Of a stretch of DNA of 64,000 bases, positions 27,186-34,267 are shown piece by piece. A model generated the notes under the pieces. That model was not told where the DNA came from. It did no database searches and was given only the letters and a program-made list of their open reading frames with translations. The stretch is from Phalacrocorax aristotelis (taxonomy: Eukaryota > Chordata > Aves > Suliformes > Phalacrocoracidae): NCBI RefSeq assembly GCF_949628215.1, contig NC_134279.1, forward strand, positions 83,261,517-83,325,516, written 5' to 3'. Numbering within the stretch: position 1 is the first letter of the stretch; every line of letters begins with the position of its first letter. Position numbers and translations under genes: made by a program.

Positions 27186-27258
27186 GCTGGAGTAGCTCAG
27201 CTGGGAGAGCGTTAGACTGAAGATCTAAAGGTCCCTGGTTCAATCCCGGGCTTCAGCA
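27186..27258 (+). tRNA. tRNA-Phe(GAA)-type gene, head of an LTR-embedded SINE (3' LTR)
   Basis: A 73-nt sequence folds as a full cloverleaf. The acceptor stem is 27186-27192 with 27251-27257 (seven pairs, one G-T), the D stem GCTC/GAGC 27195-27198 with 27207-27210, the anticodon stem TTAGA/TCTAA 27212-27216 with 27224-27228, the T stem CCTGG/CCGGG 27234-27238 with 27246-27250, and the discriminator A 27258. The anticodon is GAA at 27219-27221. The A box (TAGCTCAGCTGGG) and B box (GGTTCAATCC) are intact. The acceptor stem differs from the usual tRNA-Phe GCCGAAA, but both sides have changed together so pairing survives. There is no encoded CCA. It runs straight into a CR1-like tail with no T-run nearby, which points to a SINE head, not a free-standing tRNA gene. 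It lies antisense to the provirus. Confidence 0.8.
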
Positions 27259-27317
27259 GTGGTTTAAAGGTTGGACTTGATGACCATTGAGGTCCCTTCC
27301 AACCTGTGATTCTGTGG
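27186..27317 (+). repeat. tRNA-Phe/CR1 composite SINE inside the 3' LTR
   Basis: The tRNA-Phe-like head is followed by a short link and then a CR1 3' end: GGTTGGACTTGATGACC..., ..GGTCCCTTCCAACC.. and a final ATTCTGTG octamer at 27310-27316. A tRNA promoter head plus a LINE-derived tail is the standard build of a SINE mobilised by that LINE. The motif GTATTTT occurs on both sides (27170-27176 and 27317-27323) and could be a 7-bp target duplication, with nine extra bases before the tRNA start. That motif is simple enough to be chance. I do not recognise this as a named avian SINE. Confidence 0.75.
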
Positions 27318-27879
27318 TATTTTTTACCTTTCAGGTGGAGCTTGAGTGACTCTAGTCGTACATACCTTTATTATGGTTGGGGTAAAGGTCCCTCGCTTTA
27401 CTTTTAAAAGCATAGACCAGAAGAAATTCAAAGCGCGTGCCCAGTGAGGGGTGGTCACGCCTTAGGGGGGGGGTGCTTTAGGGGTGGAGGTGTGTTTTGG
27501 TATTATCATGATATTACAACGAGCAAAGTTCACCAAAAGGACAGTATTTTGTCAAAAGCATGACGGACTCCTGGCCCAGGGTGGCAAACGTGCAGCGTAC
27601 CAGCTCTGTGGTACCTGGAGTCCCCATTTATCACGGAGCCTGGCCGCGATGCCTCCACAGCGCTCCACCCTCCGGACAACTCCTCTTGGAGTCAGTACGC
27701 CAAGTTCCCCTGGTTTTGCCGACATCTAAGGTTACGAGCCTAGGGAACTTCCGTGGAATGGATTGCTCCCACGTCAGCTGCACTCCAACCTGAAAGCTTC
27801 TTCCATGCTGTACCTTTTCTAAAAAACATAAGTTTAATTTCTAAGTCTCCTCCAGTGATAATTCCACATAATCCATCCT

Positions 27880-27893
27880 GTGACTATAGTCAC
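27880..27893. repeat. 14-bp perfect palindrome beside the 3' LTR
   Basis: GTGACTATAGTCAC reads the same on both strands and lies 11 bp outside the 3' LTR inside the provirus, where a polypurine tract is expected. The intervening minus-strand bases (AGGATGGA) are only partly purine, so the true priming tract is unclear. Confidence 0.7.
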
Positions 27894-27900
27894 CCAAGCT

Positions 27901-28347
27901 TCACAGTTGGATGAGATTGGAGCCACCACATGGGATCTTGGTGTGGTGATTATTGATTAATAGGGGAGTAAGGCATTTTCCAATGCTCCACAGTCTAACA
28001 TACAATATGATAGTTAAAACAAGATATACCAAGGTAAGGATCAATAATAACATGTCAACCGGATGAAGTAACTTGCTAAAGAGTCCTGTCGCAGTTGTTG
28101 ACCACCTAAAAAGAGAGTCCCACCAGTGGTGTTCTCCATCCTTCTTTGCTCTTTCTAAGAGATTTTTGTGTCCATTTTCTTGAATTCTTTCCAGTAGTTG
28201 ATTCAGGTCATCATGTTGCAACGGTTTCTTCACCAAGGTCAGGTTCATTCCAATGGTGGTAGGCAATAAATCTTGATACAATATATAGTTAGACTGTAAC
28301 AGTTGATAAGACATAACAGGAACTGAATAATTGAAGTCACCTCCCAT
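27901..28347 (-). pseudogene. Env C-terminal piece with membrane anchor, out of frame with the ectodomain
   Basis: 148-codon frame with an in-frame ATG at 28345-28347. It overlaps the end of the ectodomain frame by about 100 bp in another phase. Residues 73-90 are Trp-rich, as in membrane-proximal regions. Residues about 98-117 form a strongly hydrophobic transmembrane helix followed by a basic and Cys-containing tail of roughly 30 residues ending at 27901, some 30 bp before the 3' LTR. This is the C-terminus of env separated by a frameshift from the rest. The internal ATG could in principle start a small membrane protein, but nothing shows that it does. Confidence 0.7.
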
Positions 28348-29234
28348 AATTTCAGTAAAATTACAAACGCAAAGTGATTACCTGCCTCTACAGAGGTATT
28401 GTCTATAACTAGAAAGTCACAAAGGGTTCTCACACAAACACGCCCTTTCCCGATACATACACGTACAGTTTCAGGGCTTTCATCGGGTTGTATTTCAAAA
28501 TGACAAACGTTTTGTTCATTGTCGAGACAAATGTCTTGGGCTTTGATGGTGTTGCTCTCACAAATAAATCCTTGTTGCTCCCAGACAGCACATGCAGCAA
28601 CATCAAGAGTGTGCCATTTGTTCCCATTTTGTTGGGCCCACGCTCTATGTTCCAATGGATAGAGTGTGGCTCCACTGTGATTTAATTCCAGCACAATGAT
28701 TGGGTATATGGTGTATATCAAAGCATTGCGTATTGTCAACACAAAAGCTGTGGCTTTGCCTTCAGTAGGGTTGTAGGTGAAATTAACTGGATACCACCAG
28801 GACTGGAATTCTTTCTCAAATTTAGTTGCGTTATCCCAAATTATCTTTCGAATTTCAGTGGGCAGGGTGCCTCCCTCACCTTGTACAACTGCAGCGACTA
28901 TAGATTTTATCCACAGTTGAGCCTGAATACAACTAAGAGCTAGAGAACCATTATTCTGGGTGGCACCAAGTGCATCTGTAATCAACTGGTGGTTTTTCTC
29001 ATTTACCTTTCCCCACTGAGGTAACACATCCGATAAAAGCCATTGGTTGTTTCCCAGAACTGAAAGAGAAGATTGTAAAGTGTCTTTCAATGCATTTAAG
29101 TCACTGGTTACTGGTGCTAATTTATTAGCAAGTCTTTCAGCATCTATGTTGTTTAAAACTCCCAGTCCTGTTCCTAAGGCACCAGTCACATCTCTCTTTG
29201 ATTGTTTTTGAGAGGTGAGGGTCCGTCCGTGCAA
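28245..29234 (-). pseudogene. Env transmembrane-subunit ectodomain, broken at both ends
   Basis: Open frame of 329 codons that begins just after a TGA and has TTG, not ATG, as its first listed codon, so it is a fragment of env and not a complete gene. At residues 10-14 lies a K-Q-S-K-R site of the furin type. It is followed by a Gly/Ala-rich hydrophobic stretch (about 16-28) like a fusion peptide, then a long helical heptad region (about 30-75) typical of class I fusion proteins. Trp- and Cys-rich ectodomain follows, including Cys near residues 121, 215 and 224. Around residue 290, near 28350-28370, env-like character ends and the frame runs into unrelated-looking residues, which marks a frameshift. 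The anchor lies in the next frame. Not translatable as a normal env product. Confidence 0.75.
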
Positions 29235-29237
29235 TCA

Positions 29238-29971
29238 TGCTGGCCATCCTGTATGCGATGTATCCAGGAATGGTGAACAGGCAGGTTTAATTGCAGAGAT
29301 ATTGACCTGCACTGCCAATTCCACTCATTTGGGGGACCAGGACAGACTGAAGAGCACTCACTGTTGCCCTATGCTTTTAGTTATGTAGGGACCAATGTTA
29401 CTGATGTGAGGAGACAATTCAACAGGAGTTTGGGCGTGCTGATATAAGTGTTCAGTGTCAATTTTGAATTGAAAACCCAAGCTAAAGTGAGAGTTGGGGT
29501 CTGTCTTAACAGTGGAATTCTTTAATCGCCAATCATCCACTCTCATCTGAGAATGGTGATGTTGTTGTGTAGTACTATTGTAAACACATTTAAATCAGGT
29601 GGAGGTACATTAAAAAGCACGTATGCTTCAAACCATGGCCACCCTGTCACACATGGATTCCACATATTATGCTCAGTAATCATAAAGTCAAATAATAATT
29701 CTACGCCATGTTTGCTCCAGAGACATATTTCAGAGGGTTTGCCGTGGGTAGAGTCATTGATTGTTCAACACTTTATCTGTATTCCTTCTCCTGGTGTGGC
29801 CTGCAGGGTCAAAATTTGGTGAATACCATGTTTGTTGTGGGACATTTTGATTCCATGGGTTTGCAATATCTCCCATCTCCATTCATCTTTCAGGTATGCC
29901 TCATTCTTCTGCATGACCAGAATAGCGAGACTGAGGCCTGCCTGATTTCTTAGTGGTGCAACACTTTCACT
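29238..29971 (-). pseudogene. Env surface-subunit (SU) remnant
   Basis: The minus strand holds stretches typical of a retroviral surface glycoprotein: Trp- and Asn-rich runs such as a N-P-W-N-Q motif near 29850 and several Cys codons. They are spread over shifting frames with multiple stops. The longest single piece is 62 codons at 29358-29546. A TGA at 29235-29237 sits directly in front of the next env frame. The SU part is therefore not translatable as one protein. Identification rests on position between pol and the transmembrane subunit plus composition. Confidence 0.5.
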
Positions 29972-30319
29972 CTAATTTAGAAGTGCAAGGTTCCAAAGAT
30001 CGTGTGTCTGGACCGGAACGAATGTACTAATTTCGATTAGAAGGAGAAACATCATGTGTGCTGCAAGACAAAAGGGTGAAACTGGTCCCGGTGGAGTCTT
30101 TCCCAGACAGGTTACGCCATAAGAAAGGGTGATTCCTGTAAATGTAAAACGAAAGGAAGCGTGCCTAGTTGAGTATCCAACCCACAGGGTTATTATCTTG
30201 TTTTCCAGTGTATAATCCTGTAAGATATTCTCTCGGCTCAATATGAACCTTTGGGGCGATGGCATTAGCAGATACACAAAAGGGTCTCTTTTTGGGGCAG
30301 CTCCCTGTATCGGTGTCAC
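29972..30319 (-). pseudogene. Junction frame between pol remnant and env, possible env leader
   Basis: Frame of 115 codons opened by GTG, continuous with the end of the RT remnant. The middle is not recognisable. The last 30 residues are hydrophobic (a run containing M-M-F-L-L-L-I) and could be the remains of an env signal peptide or leader. The stop at 29972 separates it from the surface-subunit remnant. A deletion of most of pol explains why RT-like and env-like sequence meet here. The leader reading is inference. Confidence 0.35.
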
Positions 30320-30605
30320 GATCTCGGCGATGTTTGGAGCTGCGGCAGTTGAAGGTGCGGTATTACCATTTAACTGTCAGTAATGCACTGTGAAATGCCA
30401 TTGCCCAGTTGACTTCTTTACTGGCCACACTGGTGAATTATAAGGTGAATGAGTCCTTTTGATGATTCCTCTTTCCTCTAATTCTGTTACCACCCCGTCA
30501 GTCCCTGTAATTGCTGCTGCGGGTAACGGGCATTGCCGGACATTGATGGTATGAGAGGTGGGTAAGCGTACAGATGCTTCTAAGAGATTTAATCTAAGTC
30601 TGACC
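30300..30605 (-). pseudogene. Reverse transcriptase N-terminal remnant (pol), truncated
   Basis: Minus-strand translation here resembles the opening of retroviral reverse transcriptase. A Q-C-P-L-P block is followed by an E-L-E-E-R-G-I-I segment, an S-P-Y-N-S-P-V-W-P-V-K-K block and then a G-Q-W-H-F stretch. These match the conserved fingers region before the catalytic palm. A TGA at 30377-30379 interrupts the frame. After a short V-T-P-I-type stretch near 30315 the RT similarity ends, so the YxDD palm motif, RNase H and integrase are all absent. The deletion joins this point to env-side sequence in less than 350 bp. Confidence 0.65.
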
Positions 30606-31166
30606 CTATTTCATTTCCTGCAAAACTCCACACTGCCCGTCTGGGGGTTTCCACACCCGTCCACGCAGTATGTCAAATGCCAGAATGTCAGTGAGCGCTG
30701 CACTAACTAATATCTCTGCCCTGGTTAGTCTTTGTTCCCCTGGTAACCAGAGACTGATTTTTGTGGTGGGGCACTCCTTTATCACACCCTCAATTCCTGT
30801 GTATTTAACCCTGCGCTGGCCGGGTTGTATGCGATCTTGGGTGTTTGCTGCAAGTAGTTTCAGACTATCAGGAAGACCGCAAATAAGAGGGGTTAATCGT
30901 GCCGGGTCGATGGGAGCTGGCGTCAGGGATTTCCTGAACTTGTCTCTTTCGTACCTTGCCTGTATGCAGGCTGCTTTCTGTACTGACGCAGCCAGATCAG
31001 AGAAGCCAGTAGTTTTAATCTCCAGCAGTTCTCCTCTCTCCTGGGGTTCCATACCACCTGCCCAGTATGCAACCTGTGCAGTTAAGGAATAGCTGTGATC
31101 TCCTGGCGTGGAGCTTAAGAATACTCCTGGTCCCCAATAGCCTCCTGCTTCATCTTCATCTAACAC
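30606..31166 (-). pseudogene. gag/protease-like remnant leading into pol
   Basis: Frame of 186 codons opening at a GTG, with no ATG near its start. It is in a different frame from the coiled-coil ORF and separated from it by about 170 bp holding frame breaks. The N-terminal half (residues about 25-100) is polar with an Ala/Gln-rich helix and could be the end of a capsid-like domain. The last third has the hydrophobic beta-strand character of a retroviral protease C-terminus (around residues 150-172, ending near an F-D-I-L-R-G-R motif), followed directly by reverse-transcriptase-like sequence downstream. I could not find a convincing D-S/T-G active-site triad, so the protease core is probably lost. 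It is likely non-functional. The assignment rests on position and weak motif resemblance. Confidence 0.45.
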
Positions 31167-31335
31167 AATTTAGTGTCCCCCTGTCAGAGGAACTCGCCAA
31201 ATATACTCAACTTCAGATTCACCTGCTCGTCTTGAATATTTCTCCTGGATGTTTGCCAGTTCTGCAAACTGGGAACTGTGGGCACAGTAGTGCGGATCTC
31301 CTCCTCCTCCTCCTCAACAGCTGTCTCAGTTTTAA

Positions 31336-31968
31336 TCAAGGATCATGAAGGAACTGGTTCTGGTTCGGGATCAGGGTTTCTGCAATCTCATCATTGCTAT
31401 CAAGCCAAATATCCCCATCCCAGGTCCCAGGGTCTGTACAGGGCATTAATCTGCAAATCTGCTTAACTGGGGTGGAAGGCTGCACTTTATCTATCAGCCA
31501 ATTCAACTGTTGTTTAAGATAGTTATTTTCACTCACAACTTGATTCTTTTCATTTGCGAGTTGATAATTTTCACTCGCAAGCTGATTATTTTCACTCATA
31601 AGTTCATCAACTAAGGTTCCTAGTTTTTTGCCTGTCTGCCTCTCAAAGGCCAATGATGATTTTAATACTTCATTTTCTGATTTTAAAGCTGTATATTCCA
31701 CATTTGAAATTTGTTGGGGAGCAGGGGATTCCTTACTGTCGTGCTGAGCGCAGGACAAACAGGCTGCTAGCACCACACAGATTACACATTTACTGTTTGC
31801 TCCCAGCCATTGCGCAGCCTGACGCTGCTCAATGTGTTCTACCACTTTCTCTTCATCCTTCCAAAATTTTTGAGCCCACTCCTTCCCAGCCTGGGAAGGG
31901 ACACATCTGTGTTTTTGCAGCAATTTATCCGTGGTAACCCTGCCAATTACACCAATTTTCTGTTGCAT
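31336..31968 (-). CDS. Coiled-coil ORF of the ERV, ENS-1/ERNI-like (tentative)
   Basis: Open frame of about 210 codons from the first ATG (31968-31966) to a stop at 31336. It stays open upstream into the LTR with GTG at 32019 but no earlier ATG. The ATG lies in the last eight bases of the LTR, so the frame crosses the LTR end and the primer-binding-site region. Numbering from the GTG codon, a Cys-rich hydrophobic stretch lies at residues 77-90 and a long coiled coil at about 108-178. The latter includes four heptads of the form SENxxLA at about 142-169. The C-terminus is acidic. It occupies the gag position but shows no zinc knuckle and no late-domain motif that I can see. Chicken ERNI/ENS-1 is a retroviral-derived coiled-coil protein, so that family is the best guess; this is inference from layout. 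Confidence 0.65.
   Translation of the reverse strand: MQQKIGVIGRVTTDKLLQKHRCVPSQAGKEWAQKFWKDEEKVVEHIEQRQAAQWLGANSKCVICVVLAACLSCAQHDSKESPAPQQISNVEYTALKSENEVLKSSLAFERQTGKKLGTLVDELMSENNQLASENYQLANEKNQVVSENNYLKQQLNWLIDKVQPSTPVKQICRLMPCTDPGTWDGDIWLDSNDEIAETLIPNQNQFLHDP
31523..31606 (-). repeat. Four 21-bp tandem repeats encoding coiled-coil heptads
   Basis: Four consecutive diverged 21-bp units lie at 31523-31543, 31544-31564, 31565-31585 and 31586-31606, each sharing a TTTTCA core. Each unit encodes one heptad of the coiled coil (pattern S-E-N-x-x-L-x). The array is in frame, so unit gain or loss would change the coiled-coil length without a frameshift. Confidence 0.8.
31937..31954 (-). other. 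Possible primer-binding site, degenerate
   Basis: Six bases inside the 5' LTR edge, the minus strand reads TGGTGTAATTGGCAGGG. It begins with the TGG expected opposite a tRNA CCA end. With one indel it resembles the complement of a tRNA-Gly 3' end. The match is imperfect and I cannot test other tRNAs. The site lies inside the coiled-coil ORF. Confidence 0.35.
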
Positions 31969-32595
31969 TAATAGTAGGAGTGTGAGGAGTGGCTGGGAGA
32001 GACCCTCCCGTTGAGTCACGAGGTTCAGACAGGACCCCCCTTGTCTTCTAAACTCCTCCTCCGAGAGGAGTCTAAGTGCGGCTAAGTCCAGTCTTAGTCA
32101 CAGACTTGGTCAATGGTTTATTTTCTAAGGATTGTAGATGTAACCACCCATCAGAGTATTTATTGTTAGTAACTACTTTGGCAGATGGCCAGGCTGGTCA
32201 CTTTCAATGAGAACGATCACGGCTAGATTAATGAATAGTACGATTTATTAAAGCAACAGATACAGAGGCTCTTTGGATTACTGGTGATAAATTTGCTGGC
32301 CACAAGGCACACAGAAATACCAAGGATATAAGTAACAGTGCTTGGCTACAAGTGCGTTAAAAAAAAAATAATAATAATGAAGCGACTCTAATGCATTTAA
32401 GGAGATTTAAGGTGACTCTATACAGGGGTTTCTAGCTTTCCCGGGGAAACTCTTGGTGTAACCAGGCATTCCAATCTTACCCAAAGGCATCCCAGTGGGG
32501 GGAAGAGAGGTTCAGCTCATCGACTGCTCCCAGAACTCAGAGTGGTACCCGATGGTGTCTTCCCTAAGTTTCTCTGAAAGTATTTTGGGGGCAGT

Positions 32596-32668
32596 GCTGG
32601 AGTAGCTCAGCTGGGAGAGCGTTAGACTGAAGATCTAAAGGTCCCTGGTTCAATCCCGGGCTTCAGCA
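32596..32668 (+). tRNA. tRNA-Phe(GAA)-type gene, head of an LTR-embedded SINE (5' LTR)
   Basis: Identical to the copy at 27186-27258, displaced by exactly the inter-LTR distance. The cloverleaf, anticodon GAA (32629-32631) and both Pol III promoter boxes are preserved without a single difference. Presence in both LTRs means the composite was part of the parental LTR before this provirus integrated. Sequence alone cannot say whether it is transcribed. Confidence 0.8.
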
Positions 32669-32727
32669 GTGGTTTAAAGGTTGGACTTGATGACCATTGA
32701 GGTCCCTTCCAACCTGTGATTCTGTGG
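32596..32727 (+). repeat. tRNA-Phe/CR1 composite SINE inside the 5' LTR
   Basis: Second copy of the composite element at the same LTR offset, with no difference seen from the first. The CR1 tail ends in the octamer at 32720-32726. It lies in the part of the LTR expected to be U3, where an insertion can alter the provirus promoter without affecting the transcribed repeat. Confidence 0.75.
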
Positions 32728-33278
32728 TATTTTTTACCTTTCAGGTGGAGCTTGAGTGACTCTAGTCGTACATACCTTTATTATGGTTGGGGTAAAGGTC
32801 CCTCGCTTTACTTTTAAAAGCATAGACCAGAAGAAATTCAAAGCGCATGCCCAGTGAGGGGTGGTCACGCCTTAGGGGGGGGGTGCTTTAGGGGTGGAGG
32901 TGTGTTTTGGTATTATCATGATATTACAACGAGCAAAGTTCACCAAAAGGACAGTATTTTGTCAAAAGCATGACGGACTCCTGGCCCAGGGTGGCAAACG
33001 TGCAGCGTACCAGCTCTGTGGTACCTGGAGTTCCCATTTATCACGGAGCCTGGCCGCGATGCCTCCACAGTGCTCCACCCTCTGGACAACTCCTCTTGGA
33101 GTCAGTACGCCAAGTTCCCCTGGTTTTGCCGACATCTAAGGTTACGAGCCTAGGGAACTTCCGTGGAATGGATTGCTCCCACGTCAGCTGCACTCCAACC
33201 TGACAGCTTCTTCCATGCTGTACCTTTTCTAAAAAACATAAGTTTAATTTCTAAGTCTCCTGCAGCGATTATTCCACA

Positions 33279-33283
33279 ACTCC
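33279..33283. other. Target-site duplication, right copy (ACTCC)
   Basis: Five bases just outside the 5' LTR, matching 26546-26550. The pair shows that the provirus is bounded by one integration event, not assembled by recombination between different loci. Confidence 0.85.
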
Positions 33284-34267
33284 GTGAAAGATGCATTTTG
33301 AAATGGCCCTAAACCTTCTGCTAGCAGTCTGCAGATAGAAATGCATGCCACCAGAAATTTCATTTAGTTCTTTAGGTTGGCTTGTAGCTATGCATTTAGT
33401 AGCCTGGACATGATGGGGATACGTCTTTCCTTATCTGTCAGCATTAGAAAGAGTTTTTCCACAGCCAAGGAAACCAAACAATGAATGTCATATGGTGATA
33501 TGCTCACTGGGCTCCTACTTTTTGTTCCCTGCAGTACACAGGTGTGCAGTTGGTGCTGGGAGGGGAAGAACAAAGGGAATTTGCTGAAAATGAGAGGAAT
33601 TCGTTCAGGTGACATGTCAGATAATGTTATCTGAAACTCACATTGAAGCAGGGGTAAGTGCAGCCCTGTTGTGCATAAGGAGGAGGACGGCCATGGAAAC
33701 AAACAGCTGACACTGAGCCGTGTGAAATGGGAGCGTGTCCCATGCTGTCTAGGGCTGGTGGCATGTAGAGCTTCCTCAGGACCCTTTATTTTCTTGCAAA
33801 GACTCTTCCATCATGTCCTATTTAGGAAGTGCACAGAAGTGGGGGAAAAATGCAGGTATCTTCAGATCACCTGTTTTTCTACTCTTGCCTCTCCTTGTAC
33901 TTTGGGTATCTCCCTTTGGCCTGTTTCTCTGTGGTGGAGTAATCCCAGCCTTGCTCACCTGGGATGGGCAGAGCCTGTGAGTCCTGGTCACCAATGACCC
34001 TTCCTTGAGGGACAGGGGACAGTGAAATTGGGGATCGCTACCCTCAGCTCTCCCTTGCTGCATGGACGGCTGGTGTGCTCATAAGCCTCTGCTATTTTAC
34101 GGCATGATGTTCAATCTAAGTTCAAGTCTATACTAGTTTTGAAGTTTAAAAATGCTGCAGAGATTTGGGTGCATTGCAAAAGCAGCTCAGCTGTCCGTGC
34201 GGGGGGGAGTTTGGTCATCACGTGGGAATGGTAACTTTGTCAGGCTTTTCCAGTAAAGCTGGCTTGC
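33284..34267. other. Unique non-coding DNA right of the ERV
   Basis: Sequence does not continue the CR1 of the left flank. No ORF with recognisable features. Confidence 0.55.

Larger units (their letters stand above)
26551..27868 (-). repeat. 3' LTR of the ERV
   Basis: Same 1318-bp unit as the 5' LTR, with differences at 27437, 27622, 27661, 27673, 27794, 27852, 27856 and 27860. It carries the same tRNA-Phe/CR1 composite at 27186-27317. Minus-strand AATAAA motifs occur at 26834-26839, 26749-26754 and 26707-26712. The first fits best as the poly(A) signal because it lies downstream of the TATA-like site near 27007-27016 at a plausible R-region spacing. A GTG-initiated frame running from 26609 out of the LTR into the flanking CR1 (to 26319) is a by-product of the insertion. 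Confidence 0.95.
26551..33278 (-). mobile_element. Endogenous retrovirus, recent, non-autonomous provirus
   Basis: Complete LTR-bounded provirus, 6728 bp, transcribed on the minus strand. Seen directly: two 1318-bp LTRs at a constant offset of 5410 bp, TG...CA termini, and ACTCC on both sides (26546-26550 and 33279-33283) as a 5-bp target duplication. The 4092-bp interior reads, in viral order, coiled-coil ORF, gag/protease-like remnant, short reverse-transcriptase N-terminus, then env remnants. Integrase, RNase H and most of the polymerase are absent, and most frames are interrupted, so mobilisation would have needed another element's enzymes. The 8 LTR differences (about 0.6 percent) suggest insertion within the last few million years if avian neutral rates apply, which is inference. 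Affinity to the avian Soprano/ENS-1 family is suggested by the coiled-coil ORF and layout only. Confidence 0.95.
31961..33278 (-). repeat. 5' LTR of the ERV
   Basis: On the minus strand the LTR begins TGTGGAAT at 33278 and ends ATGCAACA at 31961. It matches the other LTR except at eight sites (32847, 33032, 33071, 33083, 33204, 33262, 33266, 33270 here). Three of these look like CpG-to-TpG or CpA changes in this copy, and three cluster in the last 17 bp at the U3 end. A tRNA-Phe/CR1 composite lies inside it at 32596-32727, antisense to the LTR. AATAAA on the minus strand at 32244-32249 is the likeliest polyadenylation signal. The GTATAGAG-type motif near 32417-32426 is a possible TATA box. 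Confidence 0.95.

Noticed and set aside
27186-27258. Ordinary stand-alone nuclear tRNA-Phe gene
   Set aside because: It is repeated exactly in both LTRs, runs directly into a CR1 tail and lacks a nearby T-run terminator. A SINE head is the better reading.
27484-27793. Frames of 81 and 77 codons repeated at 32894-33203
   Set aside because: They lie within both LTRs, antisense to the provirus. The repetition is due to the LTR duplication, not to a gene family.
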